Origin: Osedax fenrisi
Lineage: Eukaryota > Annelida > Polychaeta > Sabellida > Siboglinidae
Reading direction: 5' to 3'
Length of the DNA: 64,000 nucleotides
NCBI GenBank assembly: GCA_964019155.1
Contig: OZ025243.1
Span: forward strand, 83,343,263-83,407,262
The translations under genes were made by a program, and so were the position numbers. The first letter of the stretch is position 1. Every line of letters starts with the position of its first letter. The notes under the pieces are model-generated. The model ran no database searches and was not told the origin of the DNA. It worked only from the letters and a program-made list of their open reading frames with translations. Shown here piece after piece: positions 1 through 10,840 of the stretch.

Positions 1-614
1 CTTACATATTATTTAATAATAATAATTATAATATAATTATTAAAATGTGACATGTGCTTTTTAAATTATCCGAAAAATTCTTATATAAACATAATATAAA
101 AATAAAAGACATATTTATTTTATATAATGAAGATATTATATGATATAAATAATATATAGTTATTTTTAAATATAACTAACCATATATAATATGTTCGTGA
201 TTGATAGAAAAGGTAAAATAGTTTAAATTATCCAATATTATATTGAATATACGAATTTAATTTAATATGTATAAATATAAAAAGGTCATGACATTTGTCA
301 TTAATTATAGAACATATATATCAGAAAATAATAAAGATGGAGCGAAACCTTTAAAATTCAGATTGTCCACAAAATAATTATTTTATGCATACCTTAATAT
401 TGTCAACAAAAGAGTTAGCTTATACATAATTTTTATTTGGTAGACAATATTTTTATATATATTTTATTATTCATTATTTTGAAAAAATAATTAGATATAT
501 TCAAAGAGTATATCATAATTAATTAGTATGTAAATTTTCACCTTCATGGCTATCTTATAAAAAATGGTTACCAAATGATTATATTTTGCATTGTCCACCA
601 ACTGGTTATATTAC
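1..614. other. AT-rich DNA, nothing recognised
   Basis: No long open frame, splice-flanked exon, RNA gene or recognisable element was seen. The composition is almost entirely A and T. Confidence 0.6.
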
Positions 615-665
<51 letters not shown>

Positions 666-719
666 TCATGTAATGAATATATCATTTAATGAACCTTTTC
701 TCTTTAAACTAATGTAATG

Positions 720-751
<32 letters not shown>

Positions 752-786
752 TCATGTAATGAACCTTTTCTCTTTAAACTAATGTA

Positions 787-827
<41 letters not shown>

Positions 828-850
828 TGTATATATATATATATATATAT
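615..850. repeat. (TA)n tracts with a 70-bp tandem duplication
   Basis: Three (TA)n runs are separated by two copies of the same non-repeat segment, which carries the core GAACCTTTTCTC at 691 and again at 761. The 70-bp period suggests duplication by slippage or unequal exchange between the flanking (TA)n tracts. Confidence 0.75.
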
Positions 851-1091
851 TTCTAATAAAACCATATTGTTTGGCATATAATAAATTATGTTTGTCAATA
901 AAATGTAGAAATCTATTAGAAATTATTTTCTCTAAAATCTTAGAAAATTGAGATAATAAGGCAATCGGTCTATAGTTATTTATATCATCTGGTTTTATTT
1001 TCTTAAAAAGGGGGGTTATTACTGATATTTTCATGTCATCTGGAATAGTAGAGTCATACATTATTAAGTTAAAAATGTAAGTAAGTGGATC
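851..1091 (-). pseudogene. Non-LTR retrotransposon RT fragment (N-terminal RT motifs)
   Basis: The minus-strand frame reads DPLTYIFNL, then ISVITPLFKK, then NNYRPIALLS and SKILEKII, ending near YGFIRN. These are the motifs just before the catalytic core of jockey/CR1/L2-type reverse transcriptases (ITPLFKKG, NYRPIS, SKILEK). The catalytic motifs are missing. The downstream end runs into (TA)n, so this is a short dead fragment. The family assignment comes from motif order only; the exact clade is unknown. Confidence 0.75.
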
Positions 1092-1756
1092 TAAAATAAA
1101 ATTAAAACCATTTTTATTATATTCATGTCAATGTTACTAAAATCTAATGAAGATTTAGATGAAGATTTATATAACTATATCATATAATAAGAGTATTATG
1201 AATTGGAACTTCTATATTATACAATGATTTTCAAATTATCATTAACTTATATATAATAATATTATATAGAACATCACTTTATTAATTAATATGTTAATGG
1301 TTTTATATTTATATTATTTAAAATAAATGCAAAAATGAAAATTATAATAATATATCCAATATTATAAAAATAATATATATATATCCAATAAACATCATTT
1401 AATATTAATTAATATATAATATAATATTATTAAACATGTATTTTTTATATTATTTTACATTATGAAAATATTTATAAATTCTTATAAAATAAATATAAAA
1501 ATAATGTTATTATCAAAATATGAGAAATGTTATTATTCTTTAATTGATCATATACCCCAATTATGGAATGATCTTCATAATTATTATAGATCAATTATTA
1601 TTTTTTACTAAATTAACAAATATACCGAATAAACATTAACATATTAGTTTTTATTAATAATATGCTCATAATAGTAAGTATAATATTTTGATACATTCAG
1701 TTAAAATATTTATGAAGCAACTGTTTAACTCAACTAGTAACTATTCAAAATATTAA
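1092..1756. other. AT-rich DNA, nothing recognised
   Basis: No open frame, repeat unit or element end that I can support. Confidence 0.5.
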
Positions 1757-1900
1757 GGACCAGACGGAATTGCTCAAGAAATCCTAAAATATGGCAACTT
1801 CGATGACATCATGCTCGAGTTCTCTAATAAGATACTCACAAGATACGAAATACCATGGCAATGACCAATATACAACATTATTACAATTCCCAAATACGGT
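1757..1900 (+). pseudogene. RTE-like RT fragment
   Basis: The frame reads GPDGIAQEILKYG, then EIPWQ, a stop, then IITIPKYGN. This is the RT motif 1 region (GPDGI...W....I.PIPK) of RTE-like non-LTR elements, with one in-frame stop. It covers the part of RT that appears deleted from the larger RTE-like copy at 3.0-5.6 kb, so the two may come from the same family. That link is inferred. Confidence 0.7.
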
Positions 1901-1981
1901 AATCTTGAAGAATTTTTCTAATAAATATATGTAATGCATATAAAATTATGCTTGATAGCTATATGTAGTATTGTTGCTATT

Positions 1982-2040
<59 letters not shown>

Positions 2041-2505
2041 TTATCTCTTTATATACCTAAATTTATATATATATATATATAACATTACTGATATAATAAT
2101 AATATATTATCCTAACAATATAACTATTATATAACTAACGGATATATTTTAAGATGAATAATACACATACCCAGCATAGTACATATACAAAACAGCATAA
2201 TATCCAACAAAATTATTAATATAAAATCTTCTCTCTATTTATATTTTTAATTTTTAATTTAAATAAATACTAAATATATATGTATATATAAAATATTAAA
2301 TTTAAAATTAATATTGAAAGGCCAATAAATAATTATATAAGTTATATGTTCAAATAATATATGTTTATTTATATATTACATCTTTGTATATATGAATAAG
2401 AGACCATCGTCAAATGTAAATCATATTTTTAAACGTAGATTACATTACTCATCAAGCCATATAAACTAAGCGTATTTATAAATAGTAAGTTATGGTATTA
2501 CTTAC
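1901..2505. other. AT-rich DNA with (TA)n at 1986-2036
   Basis: Contains a 50-bp (TA)n run. The Tyr/Ile-rich open frame across it is a by-product of the repeat. No gene was seen. Confidence 0.55.
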
Positions 2506-2715
2506 AGGGCCTCGGTCATCTACAAATTCATCTGATGGAAACAGTGTGAAGTCGCAGGCTTCAGAATCTACCAGGTCATCAAAATTAGTGTAATGTTCTC
2601 GGTACATCTCGAGGGCATTCCTCAATTTCTGGCAAATATCATGATATCGCATTAATCCCGGAAAGTTGATGCAGTTTGTTTGCATCGTTGTTGAGGTCAA
2701 TTCAAATGTACGCGT
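2506..2715 (-). CDS. Putative exon of unknown gene
   Basis: This is a GC-richer open frame of about 70 codons in otherwise AT-rich DNA. It ends at a good 5' splice site (CCCT then GTAAGT at 2505). The start shown uses an AG acceptor that leaves a phase 0-0 exon; AG at 2719/2720 (start 2718) is equally possible. Translation includes MQTNCINF, LRNALEMYREHY and SEACDFTLFPSDEF: mixed charged and hydrophobic residues, no low complexity, and no similarity I recognise. It could instead be a first coding exon starting at the internal ATG (2685). A TATA-like TATAAATATC (2810-2801) and an inverted CCAAT box (about 2850) lie upstream on this strand. Its phase does not match the EGF exon at 13628, so a direct join to that gene is not supported. 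Confidence 0.45.
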
Positions 2716-2747
2716 CTCCTTTAGTCTATTTCAGTAATGGAAGTGGT

Positions 2748-2778
<31 letters not shown>

Positions 2779-3525
2779 CGCGAGCTAGGCTTTGTCATAA
2801 TGATATTTATACTACGGTGTACGCCGTGAATCAGACATAATATACCAACCAATGAGCAGTTTTTGTATGCCTTGGTCACCGACTGAATTCTAGATATGCA
2901 ATTTATAATACGTACACTTCATATTCACACAACCAAACCAATGTATACAGTAATGTCAACGTCATTATATTATTATATATGTATATTTATGTGTGTTATA
3001 CTTGTTTTCCTCATTAAATTTGTCCGCCTTGCCGTGGTGAGGAGGCTTGCGTACTCTAATGAACTAGAGACCTATGGTGATGAGGATTTATTCCTTGGTA
3101 GCTTCAAGCATATCACACAGGTCTAAAGCGAAGAGTCAGACTAAATGGAAAAAGAAGATAAGAATTGTATGTGGGTTCTTGTATTCATACGATAACGATG
3201 CACGATTGACTTTCTCAACGGTATCATATGGTTCGCTTTGTACGATTGTACATTGGGAAATCGCCCAAAACTGGGAACCACGTCATTAGTAGAAGTAGCG
3301 ATCGCTAATGTATCCAGCAAACGAAAACTCAACTATGCCAATCACAACAAACAGCACAAGGGTTAAAGCCCCTGCCATCAACAACACTATACTCATAAAC
3401 GGAGTAGATAATAATAATATCTATAATGACAGGACACTTTTAAAGCCGAAAGGAGGGAGTGTTCTCGACAGAAAAGTTTCATGCAGTAAACTGCTTAGTT
3501 GCAAGCAGTCTATAAAATAGCAACA

Positions 3526-4230
3526 ATGAACGTAATAACTATCAGGATGGAAGACAGAAAGAATGAATTAATATATAATGCATCCAAAAAAGGCATTAAC
3601 ATACTAGGAATAGTAGATCATAAAATATGCCATGACGACACTATAAAATACAAAAGAATTGATAAACATACATTGATTACAACATCTGCATGGAGAAACC
3701 AAAATCAAGCATCAGTAGGAGGTATATGAATTGTATTAGACTCAAAAGCAGAACAAGCCCTGAGAGAAATAATTAAGTAGACTGAAATAATAATGATTGT
3801 ATATTTCAACGGAAACCCACTCATTACAGTAATAATTCATTATTCACTATGTGAAGGGAGCAATGAAGCAAAAGTTCATTATAAAAACCTACTCGACGCA
3901 ACCACTACGATACCAAGACACAATGTATTACTGACGATAGGAGACTTCAACGCACATGTAGGAACAAATGACACTTTCAAGTATACATATAATAAAAACA
4001 GTAATCAAAACGGCAGACTTCTAATAGACTACGCTGAAGAAACTAACATGATGATAGCCAACACATTCTTCAGAAAGAGGACCGGAAAACTCTGGACATT
4101 TATGTCAGACTCTACTGGGTCCAAAACTCAAGTGGACTACATTTTGATTAGACGAAAGTGGAAGAACAGCTTACATAACTGTGAAGCCTACAACAGTTTC
4201 AGAGTATTAGATCCAACCACTGAATTCTGA
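3526..4230 (+). pseudogene. AP-type endonuclease domain of the RTE-like element
   Basis: In intact elements this domain nicks target DNA to prime reverse transcription. The frame starts at MNVITIRMEDRK and passes through ILGIVDHK, the position of the usual catalytic Glu (here Asp). In-frame stops lie at about 3727 and 3778. It continues with LLTIGDFNAHVG (the conserved DFN) and QVDYILIRRKW. The final SDH catalytic motif is not readable: a frameshift and early stop fall at DPTTEF near 4230, and a shifted frame (LTAKLKLSLR) resumes afterwards. The domain is recognisable but inactive. Confidence 0.8.
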
Positions 4231-4411
4231 CAGCAAAGTTAAAATTAAGTTTAAGAAAGAACTCAACTCAAGCTAAGAAAACACAATATGACTGGTCAAT
4301 ACTGAAGAATAAAGACGCTAGTACTGAATATAGCAAAGCTGTCAGAGAAAAATATAACGAACTTCAATCTGAAAACACAACTGCAACATAACTATATGAA
4401 AACTTTATAGA

Positions 4412-5575
4412 AAAACGGATTTCGACCAGGTATAGGAACTATTGCACATATATTAGCAATAAGACGACTCATAGAAGGAATTAAGACCAAAAATATTCAA
4501 TATATCATAACATTTGTGGATTTTAAAAAGGCTTTCGACAGCATAGACAGAGCAGTTCTATTCAAAATTCTCAAGATTTATGGAATTCCAGAAATACTAA
4601 TAAGAGCTATAAAATCTCTTCACAGTAACTCAAAAGCGCAAGTAATAACGCCTGATGGAATCACTGAAATTTCCTTATTCAAAACGGAGTACTGCAAGGA
4701 GATAATCTATCTCCATTCCTATTCATTATAGCTTTAGACTATGCTATGCGACTAGCAATAGATGGACGAGAGAGCGAAATAGGTTTTGAAATAGCAATAA
4801 AGAAAAGTAGGAGACATCCATCAGCAAACGTTACAGATTTCAGCTATGCATACGACGTAGCTCTTATTAGTAAAAATATTGAAGAAGCACAAATACTGCT
4901 TAAGAGAGTAGAAGAAGAATGTGGAAATATAGGTATAAAGATTAACTGTAAAAAGACAGAAGCCATGTATTTCGGTATAGACAATAACCAACATATACAC
5001 ACCATACTCAATAATGACATCAAAATAGTAGATAACTTTAAATATCTAGGGTCATGGATGCAAAGCTCAGAAAAAGACTTCAATATTCGTAAAGCACTAG
5101 ACTGGTCAGCCGCTAATAAGATGAAGAAATTATGGAAATCGAGCATAAGAGACTCACTTAAAGTTATATATATAAAAAATATTCAGGGCTACGATTGAAA
5201 CAATATACACATATGGTGCTGAAACATTGACAAATACAAAAAAATATAAATAAACGAATATATGGATGTTACACCAGACTTTTCCAAATGGCTTTAAACA
5301 TATCCTGGAAAGATAAAATAAATAACATAACGCTATATAATGGACTCTCAAGAATATCTGAAGTAATAGAAGAAAGAAGACTACAACTTGCAGGTCATTT
5401 GATGAGACACGACAACGAAATGGCTCATAAACTTGTCCTTTGGGAACCGACAAATCGTAGTGCAAGAAGAGGTCGCAAAACCATCACTTTTGTAGATAAT
5501 CTAAGAGAAGACATAGAACTAGACGATATAAATGAGATAAAGACGATGATGTTGGACAGAGATGTTTGGAGATAA
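4412..5575 (+). pseudogene. Reverse transcriptase and C-terminal region of the RTE-like element
   Basis: The coding remnant begins abruptly at NGFRPGIGT, and the RT motifs that should precede it are missing, so there is an internal deletion near 4412. It then shows FVDFKKAFDSIDR (motif A) and, after a one-base frame change near 4690, GVLQGDNLSPFLF (motif B). The next motif is FSYAYDVAL where FADDIAL is expected, so the catalytic Asp pair is damaged. NFKYLGSWM and RKALDWSA follow. A last open piece, 5288-5575, carries the tail LQLAGHLMRHD through DRDVWR. At least two frame breaks and the motif C change make it non-functional. Confidence 0.85.
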
Positions 5576-5620
5576 AAGGCAAAGAAGAGTCGAGCAGAGC
5601 TCGACATAAGTAAGTAAGTA

Positions 5621-6078
5621 TACTTGTTATCAGATTAAGTGGACAACATAGTTAAGGGTAACCAGTTACGTTTATTTATTTCAAACATAATAATCCGAGG
5701 CATTATGCCCTATAACATTATGAAAGCAGTATCCTGCTTTTTCAACTCCAATTGACCGTGAATATTAGATTTCAGATAGATGTACGAGAAAGTACCTGAA
5801 GTACACTCGTTATTCGGTTGCAGCAGAAGAGAAAGGAGTACGTATTAAACCAAGTTAGTCGACTAAATGAAGGAGATCAGAGGAATACGTCGACATGTTC
5901 TATGTATATGAACAAATATACGTATGCCCGGAATTCAAATTTCATATATTATTAGCTGGGATTTTTATTAATTTAAACCTTAAATATACTTATAATTAGT
6001 TTTTTGATACAATGACAGATACAATAATCAAACCAGTAGGTAGACCTCCCCAGCTGGTCCTGATATATTTAATACTTG

Positions 6079-6114
<36 letters not shown>

Positions 6115-6119
6115 CATGT
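5621..6119. other. Unclassified DNA after the RTE tail
   Basis: Moderate GC content at 5625-5930 without a usable open frame, then AT-rich DNA and (TA)n at 6084-6111. No gene or known element could be supported. Confidence 0.45.
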
Positions 6120-6600
6120 AGAAGAGTGGAAAAGTAGATCATATACACGTGTGAGGCTTAGAAGGGTGAATGGGGACAATGCAACAGTACATGTATTATT
6201 CCATATTCAAAGGAGTGCACAAATTGAGTTATGCTCATAAATAGACGTGGTAATGAAAACAGATAAGATAGTTAAAGAAATTAGGGATAGGGGCGATCCA
6301 TGAGGATCAACATATGAGAAATTGCGATAGTTGGTGAGGAGAAATTAGAAGGTATACATATAGGAGAAACCATAATGGAGTTGTTAGATGTGTTATTTAA
6401 ACTAGGGTGCTCGTAAAATAAGTAGAGGAGATTAAAGGAATTTAATGAAAAATATATGTAGAAGTAACATAATATAGGATTACATAAGGGGAAAATAAAT
6501 AATACAAAGAAGGGGCAAATTTGACGAAGTAAAGGGTAGCAGCATAAGAGTTTGAAGGTAGATATGGAGTAACATATATAAATATCAAAATATATGTTAC
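6120..6600. other. Purine-rich block with strong strand asymmetry
   Basis: The plus strand is conspicuously rich in A and G (many GAAG, AGGAGA and GGGGA runs) and poor in C. The bias fades near 6600 and the sequence at 6650-7330 is instead pyrimidine-rich. There is no open frame of useful length. It may be a decayed transposon body; no family recognised. Confidence 0.4.
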
Positions 6601-6931
6601 ATATATGGAGATGATATACTATTACATATATATATTATTTTATTAATTTATCACTTGACTCAATAAGTAACTCTCCAATTGTGCTACGGATTTGAAGAAT
6701 TGCTTATTTCTATTATTATAACCCTTAATGTCAACAACAATACATTGTTGAAACTTTATCACTCTTCTATTTATTTATATATTTTGTCTTCTTGGTAACA
6801 TTTTAATCTATCCTTCCCCTACTGCATCCAACTTTGTTTTACATTTCTGCTCATTCCTTAATTATTTCCTTAATACTTCCATCACTAAATCTGTAAATTA
6901 TCATATATTTAGTATTACAAAAATACAATAA

Positions 6932-7153
6932 TCAATTACTATATCTCTCACTAAAATGATAGATAATTCCCTTATTCTGATAATAAGTTATAGATTTATG
7001 TTCTCCAATCTTTATCAATATTGCCTTATCCTCTATATCTTTTTTAACTCGTGTTATTTGTTCATTAATCCGTACATCATATAACCTACGTATACGAAAC
7101 AATTCCTGTACTTCATCATATAAACATTTAACTTCTTGGTTTTCATTTAACAA
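6932..7153 (-). pseudogene. Unidentified charged, coiled-coil-like ORF remnant
   Basis: A 73-codon minus-strand frame is rich in E, K, R and I, including NENQEVKCLYDEVQELF and EQITRVKKDIEDKA, which look like a heptad-forming helix. The frame breaks upstream, but related-looking coding continues to about 7250 (MEGNFISPKNK in another frame). This composition resembles gag or ORF1 proteins of retroelements, but I recognise no family. It lies in a pyrimidine-rich stretch between two retroelement-rich regions. It is probably a transposon relic rather than a host gene. Confidence 0.35.
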
Positions 7154-7612
7154 ACGCTCTTCTTATCGTAAACTATATATTGTGTATACCTCAATATACT
7201 CTTCAAATCATTCCTCATGTTTGTCTTGTTCTTTGGTGAAATGAAATTCCCTTCCATATCTCAAAAATAATGAATCTCTTATTATCCTTTTCCTTATTCT
7301 TCATCCGTAAAAATATGAATACTCGGGCCCTAGTTATATTGGTCCTATGCTATCTAAAATACTTCCAACATATATTAGATACATACAATATCATAAGACA
7401 TTATATAAATATTTCCTATAAATGAATTTTCTTTTTTCACATATTTTCTTAAAAAGTTTAATTATACTTATTTTTCATTATTTTATTTAGTTTATAGTTA
7501 AAATAAATATAAATATAATACGATAAATATATTGTAATATATAAATAATACTATATATGATAATATATAACTGTCAATCAAATTCGATAAATCCCGCCCC
7601 AAACAAAACTGA
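7154..7612. other. AT-rich DNA, nothing firm
   Basis: The first 100 bases may extend the damaged frame to the left. The remainder has no supported feature. Confidence 0.4.
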
Positions 7613-7774
7613 CCAACCAACGCCCAGTTTGCAAGGGTCCAGATGTCCCTTGAGATAATAGAACGCCTAGATAATAGTCCAGAGGTCCAGAATATGGCAG
7701 CTCGATTAATTAGTGAAATCACTAAAGTCAAGACCAAAAGTATTACTAAATTAAACGACCCATTAGACAGTTAA
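7613..7774 (+). pseudogene. Short unidentified ORF in a GC-richer island
   Basis: A 53-codon frame opens after a stop at 7610 and ends at TAA 7772-7774. It reads TNAQFARVQMSLEIIERLD through ITKVKTKSITKLNDPLDS. The composition is protein-like rather than low-complexity. It sits at the start of a GC-richer island (7585-8080) that also contains TATATAAG near 7898. A ragged end of a retroelement polyprotein followed by an LTR would fit, but no second LTR or polypurine tract was identified, so this is only a suggestion. Confidence 0.3.
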
Positions 7775-8439
7775 GTTAATTAGTAAAAACCGCCAAAGCA
7801 GGATCAATGGGGTTAGCTTGAAATAAGTGACTAGGGTCCATAAAAACGTAAATAATGTAGATTCATAAGATACACATGTTTGCCCAATATTTAAGTATAT
7901 AAGGAAACCGGAAATGAGAAATAATCAGTCTTTCCCCGGCACCCGTGACGAACATATCCATTTAACATATACACCGGCGAGAACTCCAAATTCGATTTTG
8001 CAGACAGACTTGCTGTACATCATTTCCTTGAGGGCTACATCATACAACGTCATTGACTGAAGCAAATAATTAATCATGAGTTGACACGTTGTGTTTTAGT
8101 ATTTACTTTGGAAAATCATTATCCAATCATTTAATATGCAATACATGTAAATACTTGATATTATCATGATTATAAATAGATAGGATAAATGAATACTACT
8201 CAATGTACTACATCACCTACATAAGAAATTAGTACATACATATTCTGATTCTTTTGACAATAGGTCTGAGATAATTTGCTCTAGTAAGTTTATCTACTTA
8301 AATAAATAATATAGCCATAAAACAATAAACTAATTTTATTCCTAGGCATTTTAATTAACGATAATCGTAATTGGAAAAATTATGGAAAAACTATGGACTT
8401 AGTTTACTACATAAATATAATATAAATTTAATAGTAATA
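7775..8439. other. GC-richer island then AT-rich DNA
   Basis: The part up to about 8080 has a promoter-like TATATAAG (near 7898) and a GC-richer downstream segment (CCCCGGCACCCGTGACG). It could be an LTR or the 5' end of a transcript. The remainder shows nothing. Confidence 0.3.
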
Positions 8440-8905
8440 CTTTAGTTATGCTATATTTTCATAGTCATATTAATTATTGTTCTATTATATGGGGAAGTAC
8501 TTACCATAGCAATATTAAATGCATTCAAATTTTACAAAATAAATGTATTAGAGCAATATATAAACTTGATAACAAAACCAATATTGATTAAATTTTGTTA
8601 AGACATAACATTCTTAAATTTAGAGATATAATAAATATATCCATTTATAAATATATGTTTAGAATATATAACAAGCATTATTTGCATAGTTCAATTTGTA
8701 AGTTATTTACCTATAATTTCTCTCTATATACTTTTAAATAGAACATTCTTAATAACAAAAATAATCTTTGATCATGAGAAATTTAATATTTGTTACAAAG
8801 GCGCATATTTATGGAATTCTTTAAATACAACCATATCATCTTTGACGAATTTTAATACTTTTACAATACATATTAAAAACATGCTTTTAAATAGTTATAT
8901 TTAAT
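8440..8905 (+). pseudogene. Non-LTR retrotransposon C-terminal relic
   Basis: The plus strand reads YFHSHINYCSIIWGSTY, then IQILQNKCIRAIYKLDN, then ILKFRDIINISIYKYMF, broken by stops. This pattern (HLNYC..IWG, LQNKAIR, LKF.DI....FMF) is the region downstream of the RT core in many CR1/jockey-type LINE ORF2 proteins. No catalytic motifs remain. It differs in sequence type from the LINEs at 37 and 45 kb. Confidence 0.7.
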
Positions 8906-9890
8906 CACTTACACCTTATCTGTATTGTTTTTTATGTTATTTACATGATCATCTTTTCTTCTTTTTAGCTCTTTTAAATTGTTCGTATTGTATACATATT
9001 TTTTTATCTCTGTAGCCTTACTTTGGTCTTTAGTTTTCTTTGATTTTTATAGTTTAAATTATTTATTATTTTAGTATCTTTTTACATTTTTAAATATTTT
9101 ATTAAATATTTTATTATATTTTATTATTATTTTATTGTTATATACATGATGATTTCTTGGTATTGAGAGGTATATTTAATGTTATTGTATTTATTTTTTA
9201 TGATACAGAACACGAATGAACAATATAGAATTGTAAAATATGTATTTATATTTATTCTTTTTGTATTAATTCTCTCATTACTAAGAGCAGGTTGGTATCT
9301 CGACAAGTTCAATAGCACTTCTATACCATACCTGGGTTTTTTATCTCGGTAATCAACTGAATCTGATATTATTATTATTATATACGTAACAATATGCTTA
9401 TATAAAACTGGGTAATTACAATATATATTGTTTTTAATGAATTCAACTTGTAGTTTTTAAATAAATTATTGATTTATATAAAGTAATGTATGAATAGTAT
9501 ACTGATATATTTCATAGATTTTTGGTTATAAAGAATAATGATGTTATTATTGGTTTCATTACTATGGGATAGTTATTCGAAAAACAAGCTTTTAAATTTA
9601 TATAATTATTTATATTATTGTATATGTGAAACTCACCATGGATGAAGGAAATTGAATATAAAGTTTAAAGTGACATGAATATAAATTCATTAAATTATAA
9701 TAATAATTTAAAATAAAAAAATATATATTGTTCGATAAGTGTCGATCAATATATAAAGAAGGTTCTTACAATTATACAATAATGATATGTTATTATATAT
9801 ATTAAATGTTTTATAAATATAATAATTGAAATATAATCAATTGAAATTGATTTTATGTATATCACATTTTATAAAGTTAGTATATATAAT
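8906..9890. other. AT-rich DNA, nothing firm
   Basis: The 3' part of the LINE relic may extend to about 9120. A short GC-richer patch at 9270-9350 contains a minus-strand frame (LLNLSRYQPALSNERI) that I cannot assign. The rest is AT-rich. Confidence 0.4.
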
Positions 9891-10180
9891 GTTATTGATA
9901 TTGTTATTGTTATTTGGTGGAGTCCTTTCATACCGTTAAGGAACTTAGATGCATTTTTCATGTATAAACATATATGGATCTAATTTCCCTCCGAAGCCTC
10001 TCTCATGTTAAAGCATCCATAGTTTTAGAGAGAGCCGATAATTAATTGATACACAATTATATAAGATCAATTTTTAATACTATATTAAGACATATTCTAA
10101 TGGTCCGGACGAGGCTCGAACCCGCGTCATACTGCATGTGTGTTTGACGTCTTAACCAACTGAGCCACATAGGCAGTTAC
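9891..10180 (-). mobile_element. tRNA-derived SINE, family A (copy 1)
   Basis: On the minus strand a tRNA-like head (TGTGGCTCAGTTGG A box, GGTTCGAGCC B box) is followed by a body and a short AAT/AAC-rich tail. The body matches the copies at 36052 and 42704 (for example GGATGCTTTAAC, GAAAGGACTCCACCAAATA). The A and B boxes would drive RNA polymerase III transcription. SINEs make no protein and rely on a LINE partner. Three related copies with the same head, body and tail identify a dispersed family. Confidence 0.88.
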
Positions 10181-10733
10181 ACATATATATATATATATAT
10201 ATTTATATATAATAACTTTATTATAAATTAAATTAATAATATTTCATTACATAATACTATTACTATAATATCGATATAAATAAAATAACAATCATTTTCA
10301 TATTTTCAATTTTAAAATAAATTCGTAAATTCGACATAAAATATGTAATAATACCAATCATTTATTTTAAGTAAACGATGAGGGTAAAATTATTTGTGTC
10401 ATTACAATAATAATAAACAAAATGTTAATGTATTCATTGTTGCAAACATATTTATTATTTACATGTTTACTATTAACAAAATACATAAAAAATACATAAG
10501 CACATTCAATAACATAAACATATATTTAATAATAACCCTATCGACGTATTGCAATTAGTATTAGTCATCGATATTTGCATATTCGGTTCATCTATTATAT
10601 ATGTTAAGATATTCAGTAATTTACTTAATCTGTAACTTGATATATTTTCACTTTTGACAATTAGAGTAAAATGTTGCCTCGAGTCTGTAAAAATTATAAA
10701 ATTATAAATATGTAAATCATACGATTATATATG

Positions 10734-10774
<41 letters not shown>

Positions 10775-10840
10775 AGTGAGATAATTAATATTTTACTTGT
10801 AAATCATGCAATGTTAATAAAAAATCTTTATCACTTACTT
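10181..10840. other. AT-rich DNA with (TA)n at 10738-10770
   Basis: No coding or element evidence. Short (TA)n runs lie at both sides. Confidence 0.5.

Larger units (their letters stand above)
3005..5620 (+). mobile_element. Decayed RTE-like non-LTR retrotransposon
   Basis: A GC-richer 5' leader (about 3005-3525) precedes an AP-type endonuclease region, an RT region and a C-terminal tail. The element ends in a short (TAAG)n tail at 5607-5620. The domain order, the GDFNAHVG and VDFKKAFDS motifs and the short tandem 3' tail fit RTE-like elements. Stops, frameshifts, an internal deletion and a broken catalytic motif show that it is dead. The 5' boundary is approximate. Confidence 0.85.

Noticed and set aside
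4844..5607. Minus-strand open frames opposite the RTE-like element
   Set aside because: Shadows of the plus-strand retrotransposon coding, with no motifs of their own.
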